From: Liriodendron chinense
Taxonomy: Eukaryota > Streptophyta > Magnoliopsida > Magnoliales > Magnoliaceae
DNA length: 64,000 bases
Direction: 5' to 3'
Assembly: GCA_003013855.2 (NCBI GenBank)
Contig: ML058484.1
Span: 8,233,344 to 8,297,343 of the forward strand
Shown here: in pieces, positions 23,201 through 34,844 of the stretch
Position numbering within the stretch: position 1 is the first letter of the stretch
Layout: the number at the start of each line of letters is the position of its first letter
Notes under the pieces: model-generated
Seen by the model: only the letters and a program-made list of their open reading frames with translations
Databases searched by the model: none
What the model was told of the DNA's origin: nothing
Program-made: the position numbers and the translations under genes

Positions 23201-24755
23201 GCATGCACAAGGAACAAGAAATGGATTATATATTGTTCCTTTTCGATACTAATTGAGACTATTGCCATGTCAGAAGAAAGATAGCAATACTGCTACGTTA
23301 TACTCTAAATACACCTTCATTACAATATTGACCATCTCACAAAGATTAATTTCAGTAGTACTAATTCCTGCATTCAATCCTTTATGTGTCTTTGATCATT
23401 TTATGTAGCTTTGGATCCGTTTTCTTGTATTGACCTATATATAGATATGAGTAACTTATTAAGTAATTCATTCATTTTAATCAACCAATGAAAAGACTAT
23501 CACATAGCGCCTGTGGGAGTTTTGTGTTCTAATTGCCAATCCCAAGCCCGGATAAAAGAGGAGGGTTGCCTAAGGTTGGTGGCCAGCATGAAACTTCTGC
23601 CATGACTTTCATCATGAATACTTACAACATGCATTCTGAATTCATGCTAGGGTGTTAGCTGTTATGGCTAGAGTGGAATGGTGGAACAGGATTCATGTAT
23701 CTGACCCAAATTAGTTGGGGTGGGACTTAGATGATGATGATGATGTTGAGTAATTTATTAAGTGTTTCATGTGTGAGACTATCTTGCAGCATTTAATGTT
23801 TGTAGATATCTTATTATTAAGAGAATCTTTGATTTGGGTCTCATCACCATCATCGTTTCCATTGGTTTCTTTTGCAAATTCTCATGTAGTGTGCGACGGG
23901 ACTTTCTTCCCCTCTCTTCTCAAGGAGATGTCCGAAGTCGTCGGTTGCTTTAACGAGCGAGCGCAAAAATTACTCGAGTTGCATTTAGCTTCTGGGTTCC
24001 GAAAATATTTTATATGGTTTAAAAGCAAGCTGCAAGGGAATCACATTGCTCTCATACAAGAAGGCAAAGACCTGGTTACTTATGCGATGATTAATGCCAT
24101 TGCGATTAGGAAAATTCTAAAGAAATATGACAAGGTAAGCTTTTTATTTGTGAAAACGACTCTTGTTTCCATGACAGTCTTTACTTGTTTTAACATCTTT
24201 GATGTGATCGTTTTCACTAATCGCTTTGGGGTTATTGTTATAGGTCCATTACTCAAAGCAAGGTCAGGCCTTCAGATCTCGAGCCCAAAGCATGCATATT
24301 GAGATTCTCCAATCTCCATGGCTCTCTGAGTTGGTGGCTTTTCACATTAACTTGAGGGAAAGCAAGTCTGGGAAAAGGACTGTTCATGGGTTGTTTGAGG
24401 ACTGCTCGCTCACATTCGATGGTGACAAACCGTCACTCACATTCGCGCTGTTTGATTCAGTCAAGTTGGATATCAGCCTTACTTGTTCTATCTGCTTGGT
24501 GAGTTCTCTCAAATATGGTTTTGTAAGATTCTGCAAGGTTTGCAAAAAGTGAAAAACTTTAATACTCTGGCACGCTGCAATGGATGATATCCAGGCACTT
24601 TGAAACTAATTAGAAATTGTATACATGGCATACAAGTAACCCAAACTAAACTGTCCAAATCATGGTTCCCAGACTAGATGTTACGTGAACCAAAAATTAC
24701 AATTATTTGATTATCTGACTATTGGATTGTTAACACACACACACACACACAGAGG

Positions 24756-24822
<67 letters not shown>

Positions 24823-25174
24823 ATGCTGACATGCAACTAGTTGTACGTCCAACTAGTTGGCGTGCGGAGCCCACCATGGTGTTTGTACGACGTCGTGCCT
24901 GTCCATTAAGATTGTCCCATCATGAAAAATAAGATGCCCAAAAATCAAGTCGATCCAACTATTAGCTGGTGTACACCATAGAAAACCATGAAACAACACC
25001 TAAAAACTCCACATTGACATGGAGCATCCTATTTTCATGGTTGGATTGTCCTGATTTTTGGGGCATCCTATTTTCATGATGGGACAACCTTGTTGGACGG
25101 ACAAGATGTTATACAAACACCATGGTGGCCCCCACACGCTAACTAGTTGTACATACAACTAGTTGCATGTGAAC

Positions 25175-25216
<42 letters not shown>

Positions 25217-26878
25217 AATGTTCCTCTATCTACAAACAATTTTCCATGAAATAGAGGTTATGATTGCCAAATCAATCTGAATTTTTGCAACTGTGACTCG
25301 ACAGCAGTGGGTCGACAATTTAGCCTGTTTAATTTCAGTTAATTCTGCCACGTTTATGATTTCTGAGAGCCTGCATATCAAGCGTCATACTCTGCCAGAG
25401 TATCAAATAACTCCCCTTATGAATATGTTGTAAGAAAGTAGGTAAATATAATTGGAGAAAGTGTACTTATTTCAAGTATATGTACTTCAAAATACATAAT
25501 TTAACTTGAAGATGGTATGTGTGTAAATATTACAAGGTTTTTTTTAAGGTTCTTTTTAAGAGAAACGCTAATTCTGGATATGCCCTCTTCAAGAATCAAA
25601 CACATGTTAATGTGGCGATATGTGCGGGATCCAATATGCTGATAGGGTAGTTCCCCCGGTGCATGGGTATGATACATTCATGAGGATTGTGGGCCTTTGG
25701 TTATCATCTTTCCATCTGTCCATTTCTTTCCAAAATGTGTTGCCTACCTGATAGCTTAGAAACGCCCACCACTGGAACCAACTCCCAGACACTGCACAAA
25801 TGGACCATGTTGGTACTTGGGTCCATTTTGTGGTCGGAACTTGAAGATGGGGCACCCACAGTCGGTGTTCCTCTCGTTGGGAATTGAAGGCAGTTTGATT
25901 ATCAGGCAAAACTGCTGCCCTATGATAAGGACGCTAAATCTGTTTTCTTTATATTGAGAGTTTTCATTTGTATTTTCAGGACACAGTATTCGACCCGGTT
26001 TCTCTTACATGTAGCCATATCTTTTGCTATATGTGTGCTTGTTCTGCTGCATCAGTGACCATTGTCGATGGATTAAAGTCCGCAAAACCCAAATCAAAAT
26101 GTCCTTTATGCCGCCAGGTAACTAATCCCTATCTGTTTCAATCGTTTCATTTTTTTCACTTTAGGGCGTGTTTGGTTGCAGAAAATATCAATGAAATTTA
26201 TGATTATTTGGTGCCAAAATTCATGATATTCATGAAATTTGGTGCAACCAAACACCCCTGTGATTCCATATTCATATAAAAGCATCCATTGCATAATGTA
26301 CATATGTTTCAGGAAGGAGTATATGAAGGTGCTGTGCATTTGGAGGAGCTAAGTCTATTGTTACGTAGAAGGTATGTTCCTGTGAGGAACTATATTTTAC
26401 ATGTCCCGCATCAATTCTAAGAAGTGGGCCTGATCCAGACCATTGGTCTGTTTTGTCCCACTATGGATGGAACACACCTCGAGAATATTCCAGATAGGAA
26501 GATCCCAATGACCATTCTTGGGATTTAATTTTTTTTTTTTTTATGGTTGGGTGTGGAGTGTTGGTATTATCTCTTCGTAACCATGGCCACAAATTGAAAG
26601 GTTAAGATTGTCCTATAGAGGAAATTTTGGGGTGTATTCTATCCCTGGTGGGAGCAACAGGGCAATTGTCTGGATTACCTATGGCCCACTTATCAGAATT
26701 GCAAGCACGCACCATGTTGCTTCCGTTCGGTTATGATGACCTTTCCTTACCAGATGGCACATCTTATAACAGCTGCCACCAGTATTGGGAGCAACGGCTG
26801 CAAAGAGAGAGAGTAGAGCGTGTTCAGCAGGCGAAGAAGCATTGGGAATCCCAGTGCCGAGCATTCATTGGTGTATGA
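19710..26878 (+). CDS. NLA: SPX-RING E3 ubiquitin ligase, NLA/BAH1 type (six exons)
   Basis: Spliced CDS: join(19710-19881, 23890-24134, 24244-24498, 25980-26117, 26313-26371, 26773-26878), 975 nt, 324 aa plus stop; all introns are GT-AG and phases agree. The protein starts MKFCKRYQEYMQGQEKKLPG and continues with a basic KKLKKILKRCRR stretch, typical of the SPX N-terminus; exon 2 ends the SPX part with AIRKILKKYDK, the lysine-rich inositol-pyrophosphate-sensing helix. A C3HC4 RING lies at residues 220-268 (CSIC, C235, H237, C240, C243, CPLC). The C-terminus ends in WESQCRAFIGV. Length and exon joins fit Arabidopsis NLA (about 335 aa). Known family role: with the E2 PHO2 it ubiquitinates PHT1 phosphate transporters at the plasma membrane; it also affects nitrogen-limitation and salicylate responses. 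Introns 1 (4.0 kb) and 3 (1.5 kb) are transposon-filled. The leader suggests miR827 control. Function in this species is inferred from homology. Confidence 0.95.
20222..20288. repeat. (GA)n microsatellite in NLA intron 1
   Basis: Pure GA run of about 67 bp. Confidence 0.95.
21735..21971 (+). mobile_element. SINE-like retroposon with poly(A) in NLA intron 1
   Basis: TTAGCTGGGCTCTCATTAGA resembles a tRNA A box, and CCCAAGTTCAAGTG about 20 bp on resembles a B box. The unit ends in about 19 A's (21953-21971). No clear target duplication was found. Confidence 0.45.
23668..23752 (+). mobile_element. 3' end of an RTE-like LINE, with (GAT)n tail
   Basis: AGTGGAATGGTGGAACAGG, then GACCCAAATTAGTTGGG and GGGACTTAGATGATGATGATG. 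This is the widespread plant 3' end of the form '...GACCCCA-TTAGTTGGGA-AAGGCTTAG' followed by a short tandem tail. Only the 3' end is present, as expected of 5'-truncated insertions. Confidence 0.55.
23890..24134 (+). CDS. NLA: NLA exon 2 (SPX core)
   Basis: Residues 58-139, containing QKLLELHLASGF, LIQEGKDLV and RKILKKYDK, all strongly conserved in NLA. The acceptor is tgtag|tgtgcg and the donor caag|gtaagc. Confidence 0.95.
24244..24498 (+). CDS. NLA: NLA exon 3 (end of SPX, linker, first RING cysteines)
   Basis: Residues 140-224, in frame from VHYSKQGQAF through the MHIEILQSPWLSELVAFHIN block to LTCSICL. The first two zinc ligands of the RING close the exon. The donor is ttg|gtgagt. Confidence 0.95.
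24732..24820. repeat. (CA)n(GA)n microsatellite
   Basis: (CA) to about 24751, a short GAGGGGG interruption, then about 60 bp of (GA). It lies in NLA intron 3 at the left border of the inner MITE. Confidence 0.95.
24825..25178. mobile_element. Inner MITE with TIR ATGCAACTAGTTGTA
   Basis: ACATGCAACTAGTTGTACGT at the left and ACATACAACTAGTTGCATGT at the right form inverted termini, and the interior is largely palindromic (CCACCATGGTGTTTGTA... / ...TACAAACACCATGGTGG). It lies between a GA and a TA microsatellite. A related element lies at 8947-9515. Confidence 0.65.
25180..25214. repeat. (TA)n microsatellite
   Basis: Uninterrupted TA run at the right border of the inner MITE in NLA intron 3. 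Confidence 0.95.
25980..26117 (+). CDS. NLA: NLA exon 4 (RING finger)
   Basis: Residues 225-270: DTVFDPVSLTCSHIFCYMC followed by ACSAASVTIVDGLKS and CPLCRQ. It holds six of the eight RING zinc ligands. The acceptor is tttcag|gac and the donor cag|gtaact. Confidence 0.96.
26164..26258. mobile_element. 95-bp hairpin MITE in NLA intron 4
   Basis: GGGCGTGTTTGGTTGCA at the left and TGCAACCAAACACCCC at the right are inverted; the interior also folds back (AATTTATGATTATTTGGTGCC against its complement). It makes up half of the 195-bp intron. Ends of the type GGG-GTTTGGTT are common in small plant MITEs. Confidence 0.65.
26313..26371 (+). CDS. NLA: NLA exon 5
   Basis: Short exon of 59 nt, EGVYEGAVHLEELSLLLRR plus two bases of a split Ser codon. 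It matches the post-RING segment of NLA. The acceptor is tttcag|gaa and the donor ag|gtatgt. Confidence 0.93.
26773..26878 (+). CDS. NLA: NLA exon 6 (C-terminus and stop)
   Basis: Starts at ataacag|c, completing Ser, then CHQYWEQRLQRERVERVQQA and ending QCRAFIGV-stop. The basic, helical tail is conserved in NLA. The stop is TGA at 26876-26878. Confidence 0.93.
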
Positions 26879-27600
26879 AAGAATTCAACGCCATCCTCAG
26901 TTTCACAAGGGCATGTTTTTCTTTTACAGATCTTACCAGAGGGAAATGATATGATTGAGATGTCTCTATCATATTACAATGCAGCCTCCCTTCCAACATA
27001 CATGTGGTAGGAGGGATGGTGGATCAGGATCATCCCTGTAGTGGGCCCCACCACATGTATGGTCAATGTTCAAAAGTCACTGAAGTAGTGTGATGCTAGA
27101 TATTTAATTGGAAGCCTGAAAACAACGGAGAAATCCGAGGAAGTGATAACTAGGATTGTCGTGGATTTTGAACCGTGGACCATCCACAATAGGGCCTGCT
27201 AGGTGGACGGTCTCAGTCAACTATAGCAGATGGTGGGCTATATATAATATGATAGCGACAAATCAATCATGTCATTTCCATTCATCGGGAGTGCTCGATC
27301 TTGGGCTCTTGAGATTTGCTAAGCTAAAACCATTCAAGATGATTGTATGAATTGATTTATCAACTGTTGCATTCTACCCTCTTCGTTTGTCGTCGCTGCT
27401 GCTTTGTTGCTTCTATATTTTCTTCTCAACCAATCAAATGACTGTATATATTTTGCCAGAACCGATGCAGCGGCAATGAAGGAATTAGAAAGTGTAAGAT
27501 GTTTCTACGTTGTTTGTGATATAGAATAGATTAGCTTATGTTTGGGAGTAAATGCTTTTCGGGTTTCTGTGTATCATTCATTTGCTTGAATCTTCAGGTC
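26879..27600 (+). other. NLA 3' flank, probable 3'UTR, no other gene
   Basis: No extended coding frame with homology. A MITE-like patch with a GTGGGCCCCACC core sits at 27030-27050. The poly(A) site cannot be placed from sequence alone. Confidence 0.4.
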
Positions 27601-29520
27601 GTGTTTGGATGCACCATCGAATTGAATTATCATGACTATAGGTTATTTATTTTTTTATTTATTTTTTATTATTTGTTATTTCTTCATGATTGAACTGACT
27701 GTTCATGTGACTGATCTTATTCACTACAGATTCTATGAAGCATGCAGTTGTAGGGGTAATGATCGCATTGGTTCATTCCGTATGTTTGAGGAGTTGTGTG
27801 GGGCCCACCAATGATGTATATGTGCAATCCAAACCGTCCATCCGCTGTGAATCCTTGCGATTACCTTATCCACGAAGAACCCTACTGATCCAAAACTCGA
27901 AGGTGGGAAACACTACAGAGCAATGTACAATCGTGCCTAAAACATTTATATTCACAGTGGTGTGGCCCACCTGAGTTTTGGGGTGGCCTGAGTTTTGGTG
28001 TGTCCCTTCATTCTTGTGGGACTCACCTGATTGATGGGTTGGATGGCATAGTAGCAATACGTGGACTCCACATTTCATCTGGAAGTGTCTATGGTTGGTG
28101 TCACCCTCTACCATGTCTTTGATTTGTTCCCTTTTGTGTTCCCTACCTGATTTATAGATCAAATGGCACATCTAATCTAATGGATGGCATTCTTCTTGTG
28201 GGGCTCAGCTGATTAAGCTGAAAGTGTCTATGGTTATTGGTTGGTGTCACCCTCTTCAATGTCTCTGATTAGCTCCCTTTTGTGTGGCCCACCAGATTTA
28301 TAGATCAAGCTGGTGTTTGGGATCCAGGCCTAACATGAGGAGGCACATCTGATCTAATGGATGGCTTGGATGGCATTCAATCATCAGGGTGGGCTCCACA
28401 CAGCTCATGATCATTTGCGTTGGTGACTGACTCATTGCTGTGGTACATTTTGTCAATATATGTTGTGATTGGGGACGTTGATGTGGTGGGCCACTTCATG
28501 AATGGGCTGTTTCAGGACAAAAGGCACAGTAATTGGACAATAACCATTCAGCTACTAGTTTTGGTTGTATGTGCCGTTCCTTCGTTTGAGCTGATTTGTC
28601 CTTTTCTCAAACAGCTGATAGGACATGGCCATCCATGAGATGGCCCACCATATGAACAGCATGGTCATGGCACATCTTTTTCACGTGGACTATGAGCATA
28701 GGATGCTGACACGTGGCATTTCTTTGTTGGTTGGGAGAATAGGCTTGTAGCCACTCCACCATGGTTAGAAGACTGGAATGACTCGTTCAGTCCTGAGTCG
28801 AGTTGATACTCGCCCGAGCTTGGGCTGAATCGGCCAGACCCGAATGAGTCCGTGGTGACTAACATTGGGCCCAACCAGGTCCGAGTCTTGAACTATGCTT
28901 CACTCATCCTGAGATGGTTTGCATGGGAGGTCAGGATCCACTGCAATGCTTTGCCAGTTAATCTTAACCTACAACGCCACTTGTGGGGACCACTGTGGTA
29001 TTAGGTGAAATCCAATCCATCCATCATCTGATACCCCTCATGTCATCCAAACTGCCCAAATATCAGGCCGATCAAAAACTCGGGAGGGCCACACCATGAA
29101 ATATGAGCTGACAATATCTAAAATAATGTGGTGTGCCCCACCAGAGCTATGGAATGGCCAGATTTTTGGGTTTTCTATTCATCCTGTTGGGACACGTGTT
29201 CTGAATGAATTGGATGGAGTGTACAAAATAAAGTGGCCCTGCATACGATATGTAAGGTTCTTAGTTGTGGGCGTCTCCATCCAATTATTTCTTATGCTGT
29301 GGCCCACCTGATTTTTGGATCTGTCTGATTTGTGGGTTTCAAGGAAAACGTGAGGGGCCTCACAATATGGACGGATTGGATGTCATGCACATATCGGGGT
29401 GGGCCCTACACATAGCATTTATAAAGCTTCACAGTGGATCCCGTCTGTTTTGGATCTACTTGGAAGTTGTACACGTGTGCATAATTGCATTGGACCGAGT
29501 TACCTGGCCCCCACTTCTGT
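27600..29520. other. Intergenic, tandem and MITE-like fragments, no gene
   Basis: 28080-28195 and 28221-28375 are diverged tandem copies sharing GTGTCTATGGTTGGTGTC, TGTCTTTGAT-like and AGATTTATAGATCAA words. Isolated GGGGCCCACC cores occur at 27800 and 29400. 28770-28890 is rich in GAGTCGAG-type words. Confidence 0.4.
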
Positions 29521-29527
29521 AGGTGGA

Positions 29528-29840
29528 AACTGTGTGGGGCCCACCGCAATGTTCGTGAGATATCCAACCCGTACATCCTTTTCTCCAGCTCATGTTAGGA
29601 CATGAGCCAAAAAATGAAGTTGATCCAAAACCCAACTGGGACACACGATAGGAAAAAGTGGGCATCGAATCCCCACCGTTGAAACATTGGTGGGGCCATC
29701 GTGATGTTTATATGTCACCCAAATAATTAAGGTCATTTCCACTGGGATGGAGTGAAGACACAAAATATTAGCTGTTTCAATGGTGGGGCGTTATGTCTGT
29801 TGCCCACTTGATTTTGGATCTGCCTCATTTTCATAGTGGA
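29528..29840. mobile_element. Truncated foldback MITE
   Basis: Begins GTGTGGGGCCCACCGCAATG with the usual left arm and centre. The right arm breaks off near TGCCTCATTTTCATAG, shortly before the next element. Confidence 0.5.
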
Positions 29841-29858
29841 TTTTCCACAAATGGTTGA

Positions 29859-30243
29859 GGCTTTAGTGGATCCCAGACGGTGGGGACCACCTTGATGTAC
29901 TTTCCTTACATCCACGCCGTCTATTTTAGAGAATGATTCCAAAAATAAAGATGTTACAAATCTTAGGTGGACCACACTATAGGAAACATTGGTGATTGAA
30001 TGCTCACCATTAAAAACTACTCGGGGTCTACCGGAATGTTTATTCTGCATCCAACCGGTTGATAAGGTCAAAATGAACTGAATGAAGGGGCCACACAAAT
30101 ATCAGCTTGATCCAAAACTTTTGTGGTTCACAAGAAGTTTTTAATGGTCAATTGCCACAGTATCCTGTGGTGTGGTCCACCTGAGATTTGAATGTACTTC
30201 ATTTTTTTGAATAATACCCTACAATCAGGGATCCACCGAAGCC
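29859..30243. mobile_element. Foldback MITE, GGATCC subfamily, right arm shortened
   Basis: TIR GGCTTTAGTGGATCCC against GGGATCCACCGAAGCC. The right subterminal block with the mirrored GGGCCCCAC is deleted. Confidence 0.65.
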
Positions 30244-30249
30244 GCCCTC

Positions 30250-31590
30250 TCCCTTTCATGTCTGGCAACGAAAACTTTCATCGGACTTATGTCCCCAATA
30301 TGAAAAGAAAAGAAAAAAAAGTCAGCCGTCCAAATTCAACAAGTGAATGTCCGTTAGCCACGTTAGGTTTTTCACAAGTCAATCTGAATTTGGGGTTATG
30401 ACATATATGGGCCCCACAATTTGGATGGTTTCAATTGAGTAAGATGTACGTCACGTGTACAATTTTTAAGCGCGTGAATTAAATGCAGCAATCAACAACT
30501 GTGCACGTATTTATCTCAAATTGAATTGTCCAAATCATGGGACCCGCTTTAATAACCTCAAAATCAGATTGATTGGATGATCCTGGCCGCCGGTTAGTGG
30601 ACATCTGTTTGCTGAATTTGAATGACTGCCCTTTTTTTTCATTTTAACCGTCCAATTGTTATCCACTAATCAGCCTGTTAGGACATTTATTCGGTCTTTT
30701 ATTGTTTATTTATTTTTTGTTCATGTGCCATCTAGGGTGGACCCATGATTTGGACGGCTTAGATTGAGTTGCCATTATGACATGTGTACAGTCCGTCTGT
30801 GTAGATCAGGTGGGCCACATTTCATGAAGCAAATTTACAGGGAAGAAAGTGGAAGAAAATTTGGCTATAGTTTTCTAAGCCGTCCAATGTTTTTAAAATC
30901 GTTGCCCAACTGATGTGTGGACCAAACTAATTTTTAGTTGGGAATGTATTTAAGGTCAGGCGCACCTGATGGACGGATTGGATGTGCATCTGTTTGCCAC
31001 GCTTGCACTTGCACACGTGTGGACTTACCATTTCATGTACTCGTGTGACCCATCTATGATGTGACCTGTTTGATCTTTTGGGCCAGGCCACATACGCTGC
31101 TCTCTCTACTAGTAGCTGTAGCACGGCTGAATTTGAACCGTCGGAATTCAAGTCTACTCCTGTGCTGGATTTCCAACATTCAAAAGATGGTGATGATTCA
31201 TTCTCTTCACATGTAGCAATGATGGAAAGCTATCCAGACCATCCAAATTGTGGGTTTTTATTGTGGATGGAGCATATCTCTCAAATTACATTAATCAAGA
31301 AATCTTACCCATCGAATTAATGAGTTGAAAAATGGATGGTTAAAAGTAAAACAGTGAATGGCCGAAATTCGAAGGAAAATTTCAATGGTTAATAATATCT
31401 TGTCAATACAATTTTTTGTTGTTATTCTCTGTCCACTGTCAGGTCATTGGCCTGGACAGTCTGGATTGCTGTACAAGTATACCATGTGTACGGTTGAAGA
31501 GTCACCACCATTTTAAAATGGTGCAAAACTAACACGAACCTTTCGTGGCACGAGTAGGGATGCGGATAGAGCACATGGCACTGATTGTGT
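30250..31590. other. Intergenic, no gene
   Basis: 30380-30800 repeats parts of the TACTCTGGC-type MITE interior (ACGTCACGTGTACAATTT, TCAGATTGATTGGATGATCC). An 80-codon open frame at 31078-31320 has no recognised domain. Confidence 0.4.
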
Positions 31591-32085
31591 GGTGCTGAAA
31601 AGGCTATGTGGGACCTATCTATGCCGTCCATCCATTTTGATCCATCATTTTTTTAGCATGAACCCAAAATTGAGGCAAACCCAAGTCTCAGGTGGATCCC
31701 ACCACAGAAAAAAGTAGTGGCTAAATGCCTAACATTGAAAACTTTTTAAGGGCTACAGAAGTTTCAGATCAAGCTGATATTTGCGTTTTATCTTCATCCA
31801 GGTCCATGTAACCTAATCAACAGGTGGGATGGAAAATAAACATTACAGTGGACCTTAGGATGCTTTTAATGGTGGGCACCCAATCACTATTATTTCTGAA
31901 AATAAACATGACAGTGGCCCAAAGAAGTTTTTAATGATGGAAGCTCGATCACCACTATTCCATGAGATTTGGATCTGCATGGTTTTTGAACCATGCCCAA
32001 AAACGATGGAGGCAAAATGGGAGGACTGTGTGGATAAAATACATACATCATGGTAGGACCCACAGAGCTTTTCCACACTAGGTAA
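31590..32085. mobile_element. Foldback MITE, diverged
   Basis: Left GTGGGACCTATCTATGCCGT, right ACATACATCATGGTAGGACC. The central GATGGAAAATAAACATTACA block is partly duplicated (31825-31930). Confidence 0.55.
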
Positions 32086-32739
32086 TAGATTTCCTACTTT
32101 TGCCAACGAAAGATTGGTGTTAGTTTTGCAACATTTGTCCGGATCAATGACTTGACAGTGGATAGAGCATAACTCCAAAAATTGTCCTGAGGAGATAATA
32201 TCAAACTTTGATTTTTTCCATCCAATTTGAACCGTTTACTATTTTACTTTAACCATCCAATTTTACAGTGATGTTGTGTACTACAGTAGCAATCCGCATC
32301 CCAAGAGTAGGGTACATGTGGGGCATGGCCCTGGCCCTACTAAGCAGGGCACTCAGAACAAACAATTTTCAATCATGTTTTCATGTGGGGCCATGTCTGA
32401 TGTCGGCCAAATCCTACTATATTACTGTCTGATTCTATTGGGTACAGGTGAGACAGAACTCAATCAAGTCCCAGTAGAAGGGCAGCTTTACATGGACGGT
32501 GGATAAGCAGCCTTTCAAGCTTAAAATCAGCATTGAGTGGAACAGGAACTAAACCACTATATTCTGCTGTTGCCCACCGTTGATAGACCATGCCCTGAAG
32601 ATGCCATCTGATTGCATAGCATCACCTTTTGATTAGTAGTCTAAAAAGGTACGGCTCCCAATACTTCACATTCAACTAAAATAAACTTCCACCGTTGACG
32701 GATGAAATCTCGCCATCTGGCAAATCTTTCGAGTATGTG

Positions 32740-33155
32740 GATCATGGTCCACATACTGTAGAATGAGCATGGGGAGTTCACCACGCCGTGGATCATTTCG
32801 AATTATTTCAGAGCATGAGCCAAAAATGAGGAAGACCCAAATCTCATGTGGATCCCATCGTAGAAAACAGTGGTGGTTCAACACCTACCGTTGAAAATTT
32901 ATTGAGAGCTATAGAAGTCTTGGATTAAGCTGATATTTGTTTTTTTTTTCTTCATCCAATAACCTGGCGGATGGAAAATAAACATTACAATGGCTATAAG
33001 AAGTTTTAACGGTAGGAGTTCAATCACCACTATTTCTTATGGCCTAGCTCACATGAGATTTGGATCTATCTCAATTTTTTTTTTATCATGCCCAAAGTTG
33101 GATGGACTGCATGGGTAAAATACGTACATCATGGTGGGGCCCACAATCTGACTCC
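32740..33155. mobile_element. Foldback MITE, left end lost
   Basis: The left arm starts inside (CATGAGCCAAAAATGAGGAA); the right arm TACGTACATCATGGTGGGGC is complete. Confidence 0.5.
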
Positions 33156-33424
33156 CTACTTGTGCCACTGAAAGCTATATGTTAGTTTTGCACCATTTAA
33201 AAATGGTGGTGATTCTTCAACTTTGCACATGCATGGTATACTTGTACAGCAATTCAGACTGTCCGGATCAATGACACGACAATAGATAGAGAGCATAACA
33301 CCAAAATTTGTACGGATGAGGTAATATTAACCATTGATTTGTTTTCCTTCCAATTTAGATCATTCACTATTTCACTTTAACCACCCATTTTCCAGCGGTA
33401 TGTCGGTGTCGTGTGCTACTCTAC

Positions 33425-33915
33425 TCAATCCACCGGGGTAGGTGGGACCCTTGACTGTGGGCCCATCATGATATATGTGAATTAAATCCACACGGTCCAA
33501 CCATTTTGACAGATCATTTTAAGGAATGATCTAAAAAATAAAGCTGATAGGTGGGCCACACAACAGGAAAAAGCCTGATTGAATCCTCATCATTAAAAAC
33601 TTCACGGATTCCACCAGAATGTTTATTTGTCATACAAACTGTTAATAAGGTCACAAACATCTAGACGAAGAGACCACAAAAAAAAAAAAATCATCTTGAT
33701 TCAAAGCTTTTGTGGCTCACAAGAAGTTTTTAATGATCAATTACCATTGTTTCTTGTACTATGGTCCATCTGAGCCAGACCTGTTCCTTGTGCTATGGTC
33801 TTTTTTTGGATCATGCCCTAAAATGAGCTTTCTATATGGATGGTCGGCATGGATGTTCTCACATATATCACGGGGGGCCCACAGTCAGGGTCCCACCCAA
33901 CTTGGTGGATCCGAG
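33425..33915. mobile_element. Foldback MITE, GGATCC subfamily
   Basis: Left GGTAGGTGGGACCCTTGACT then GTGGGCCC; right GGGCCCACAGTCAGGGTCCC then CACCCAACTTGGTGGATCC. Standard interior. Confidence 0.7.
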
Positions 33916-33993
33916 TCTCACCTAATCCACTTCATGTCTGATGTGGGTCTGCCATCCAATCCAATTTTGCCATGTGGACATCCTTATCTATTA

Positions 33994-34097
33994 GGTATGG
34001 CCGGGGCCGTACTCAATCGGATCCGGGGAGTAGGAGGTCGTGATTAGGTATGGCCGGGGCCGTACTCTATCGGGTCCGGGGAGTAGGAGGTCGTGTT
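33994..34097 (+). repeat. Tandem duplication, about 52 bp, two copies
   Basis: GTATGGCCGGGGCCGTACTC then ATCGG.TCCGGGGAGTAGGAGGTCGTG occurs at 33996 and 34048 with few changes. It sits at the left edge of a damaged MITE (34100-34440). Confidence 0.85.
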
Positions 34098-34099
34098 TC

Positions 34100-34440
34100 C
34101 GACTTAAAATGGACGTTGGAGCAGTAACCTTCCAAGGTGATAGAGATTAATGATTCACCATTAAAAGCTTATTACGGGCCATAAAAGTCATGGGTCAAGC
34201 TGATCTTTGTATTTTCCTTTAATCCAGGTATGTTTGACCTTCCGAACAGCTTGGATGGTAGATGAACGTTACAGCTTGGATGGCATTCAATCACAAATGT
34301 TTCCTGTGGTGTGATCCACCTGAAATTTAAATCCGCTTTAGTTTTGGATGAAGACGTAAAATGAGCTAGAAAAATGGATGGACGACATAAATGTATAAAC
34401 ACATTCATCAAGGTGGGGCCCACGGTCAGGTTAACATCCA
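34100..34440. mobile_element. Damaged foldback MITE
   Basis: The right arm ACATTCATCAAGGTGGGGCC is intact. The left arm is reduced to the region after the tandem duplication. Confidence 0.45.
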
Positions 34441-34705
34441 CGGCGGATTGCCTACAATAGCCTTTTTCCGATTGTACAGCCCAGGAACATTTCCACGGTA
34501 GGCATTTCCCGACCTACTTTTTTTTCTATTGTGCAGCCCACCTTGAGCTTTGGATCTGCCTCATTTTTAAGCCATGGCCTAACATGGTGTGGCAAAATGG
34601 ATGGGCGGGTGGATTTCTCACTAACATCATGATGGTGGGGCCCACTTTGTTTTCTGTTACCTGCAAGAGACTTTTGCAGGCAATCAGCGTCGGGTAACAC
34701 CTAAT
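34440..34705. mobile_element. Short MITE, GCGGATTGCCTGC type
   Basis: Left GGCGGATTGCCTACAATAG, right GCAGGCAATCAGCG. A diverged relative of 35381-35659. Confidence 0.55.
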
Positions 34706-34844
34706 ACGCAACCACAGACCAGTGGTCTGGATTACTGAATCATGGGTTCCACTTGTCGGAATCGGACACGTGAGCATCGCGTCAATTGCGTGCATCCTAC
34801 GATTCCGTGGCTTGCGGGAGCGTATTACAAGACGGTGCTGCCCT

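Larger units (their letters stand above)
19882..23889 (+). other. NLA intron 1 (4.0 kb)
   Basis: It holds (GA)n at 20222-20288, a TAACGG-rich palindromic patch (20465-20650), a tandem duplication (about 21220-21340 and 21411-21531), a SINE-like retroposon with an A tail (about 21735-21971) and the 3' end of an RTE-like LINE (23668-23752). A 109-codon open frame on the minus strand (22464-22793) resembles nothing I recognise. Confidence 0.8.
24557..25419. mobile_element. MITE with TACTCTGGC ends, split by a second MITE (NLA intron 3)
   Basis: The left part begins near TTTAATACTCTGGC (24560s) and runs to about 24732. The right part (about 25215-25419) ends GCCAGAGTATCAAATAACTC. The halves are separated by (CA)n(GA)n, an inner MITE (24825-25178) and (TA)n. 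The outer family recurs at 18787-19125, 54735-55095 and elsewhere. Confidence 0.6.

Noticed and set aside
31078..31320. 80-aa ORF
   Set aside because: No ATG-supported homology, in repeat-rich intergenic DNA; composition is not clearly coding.
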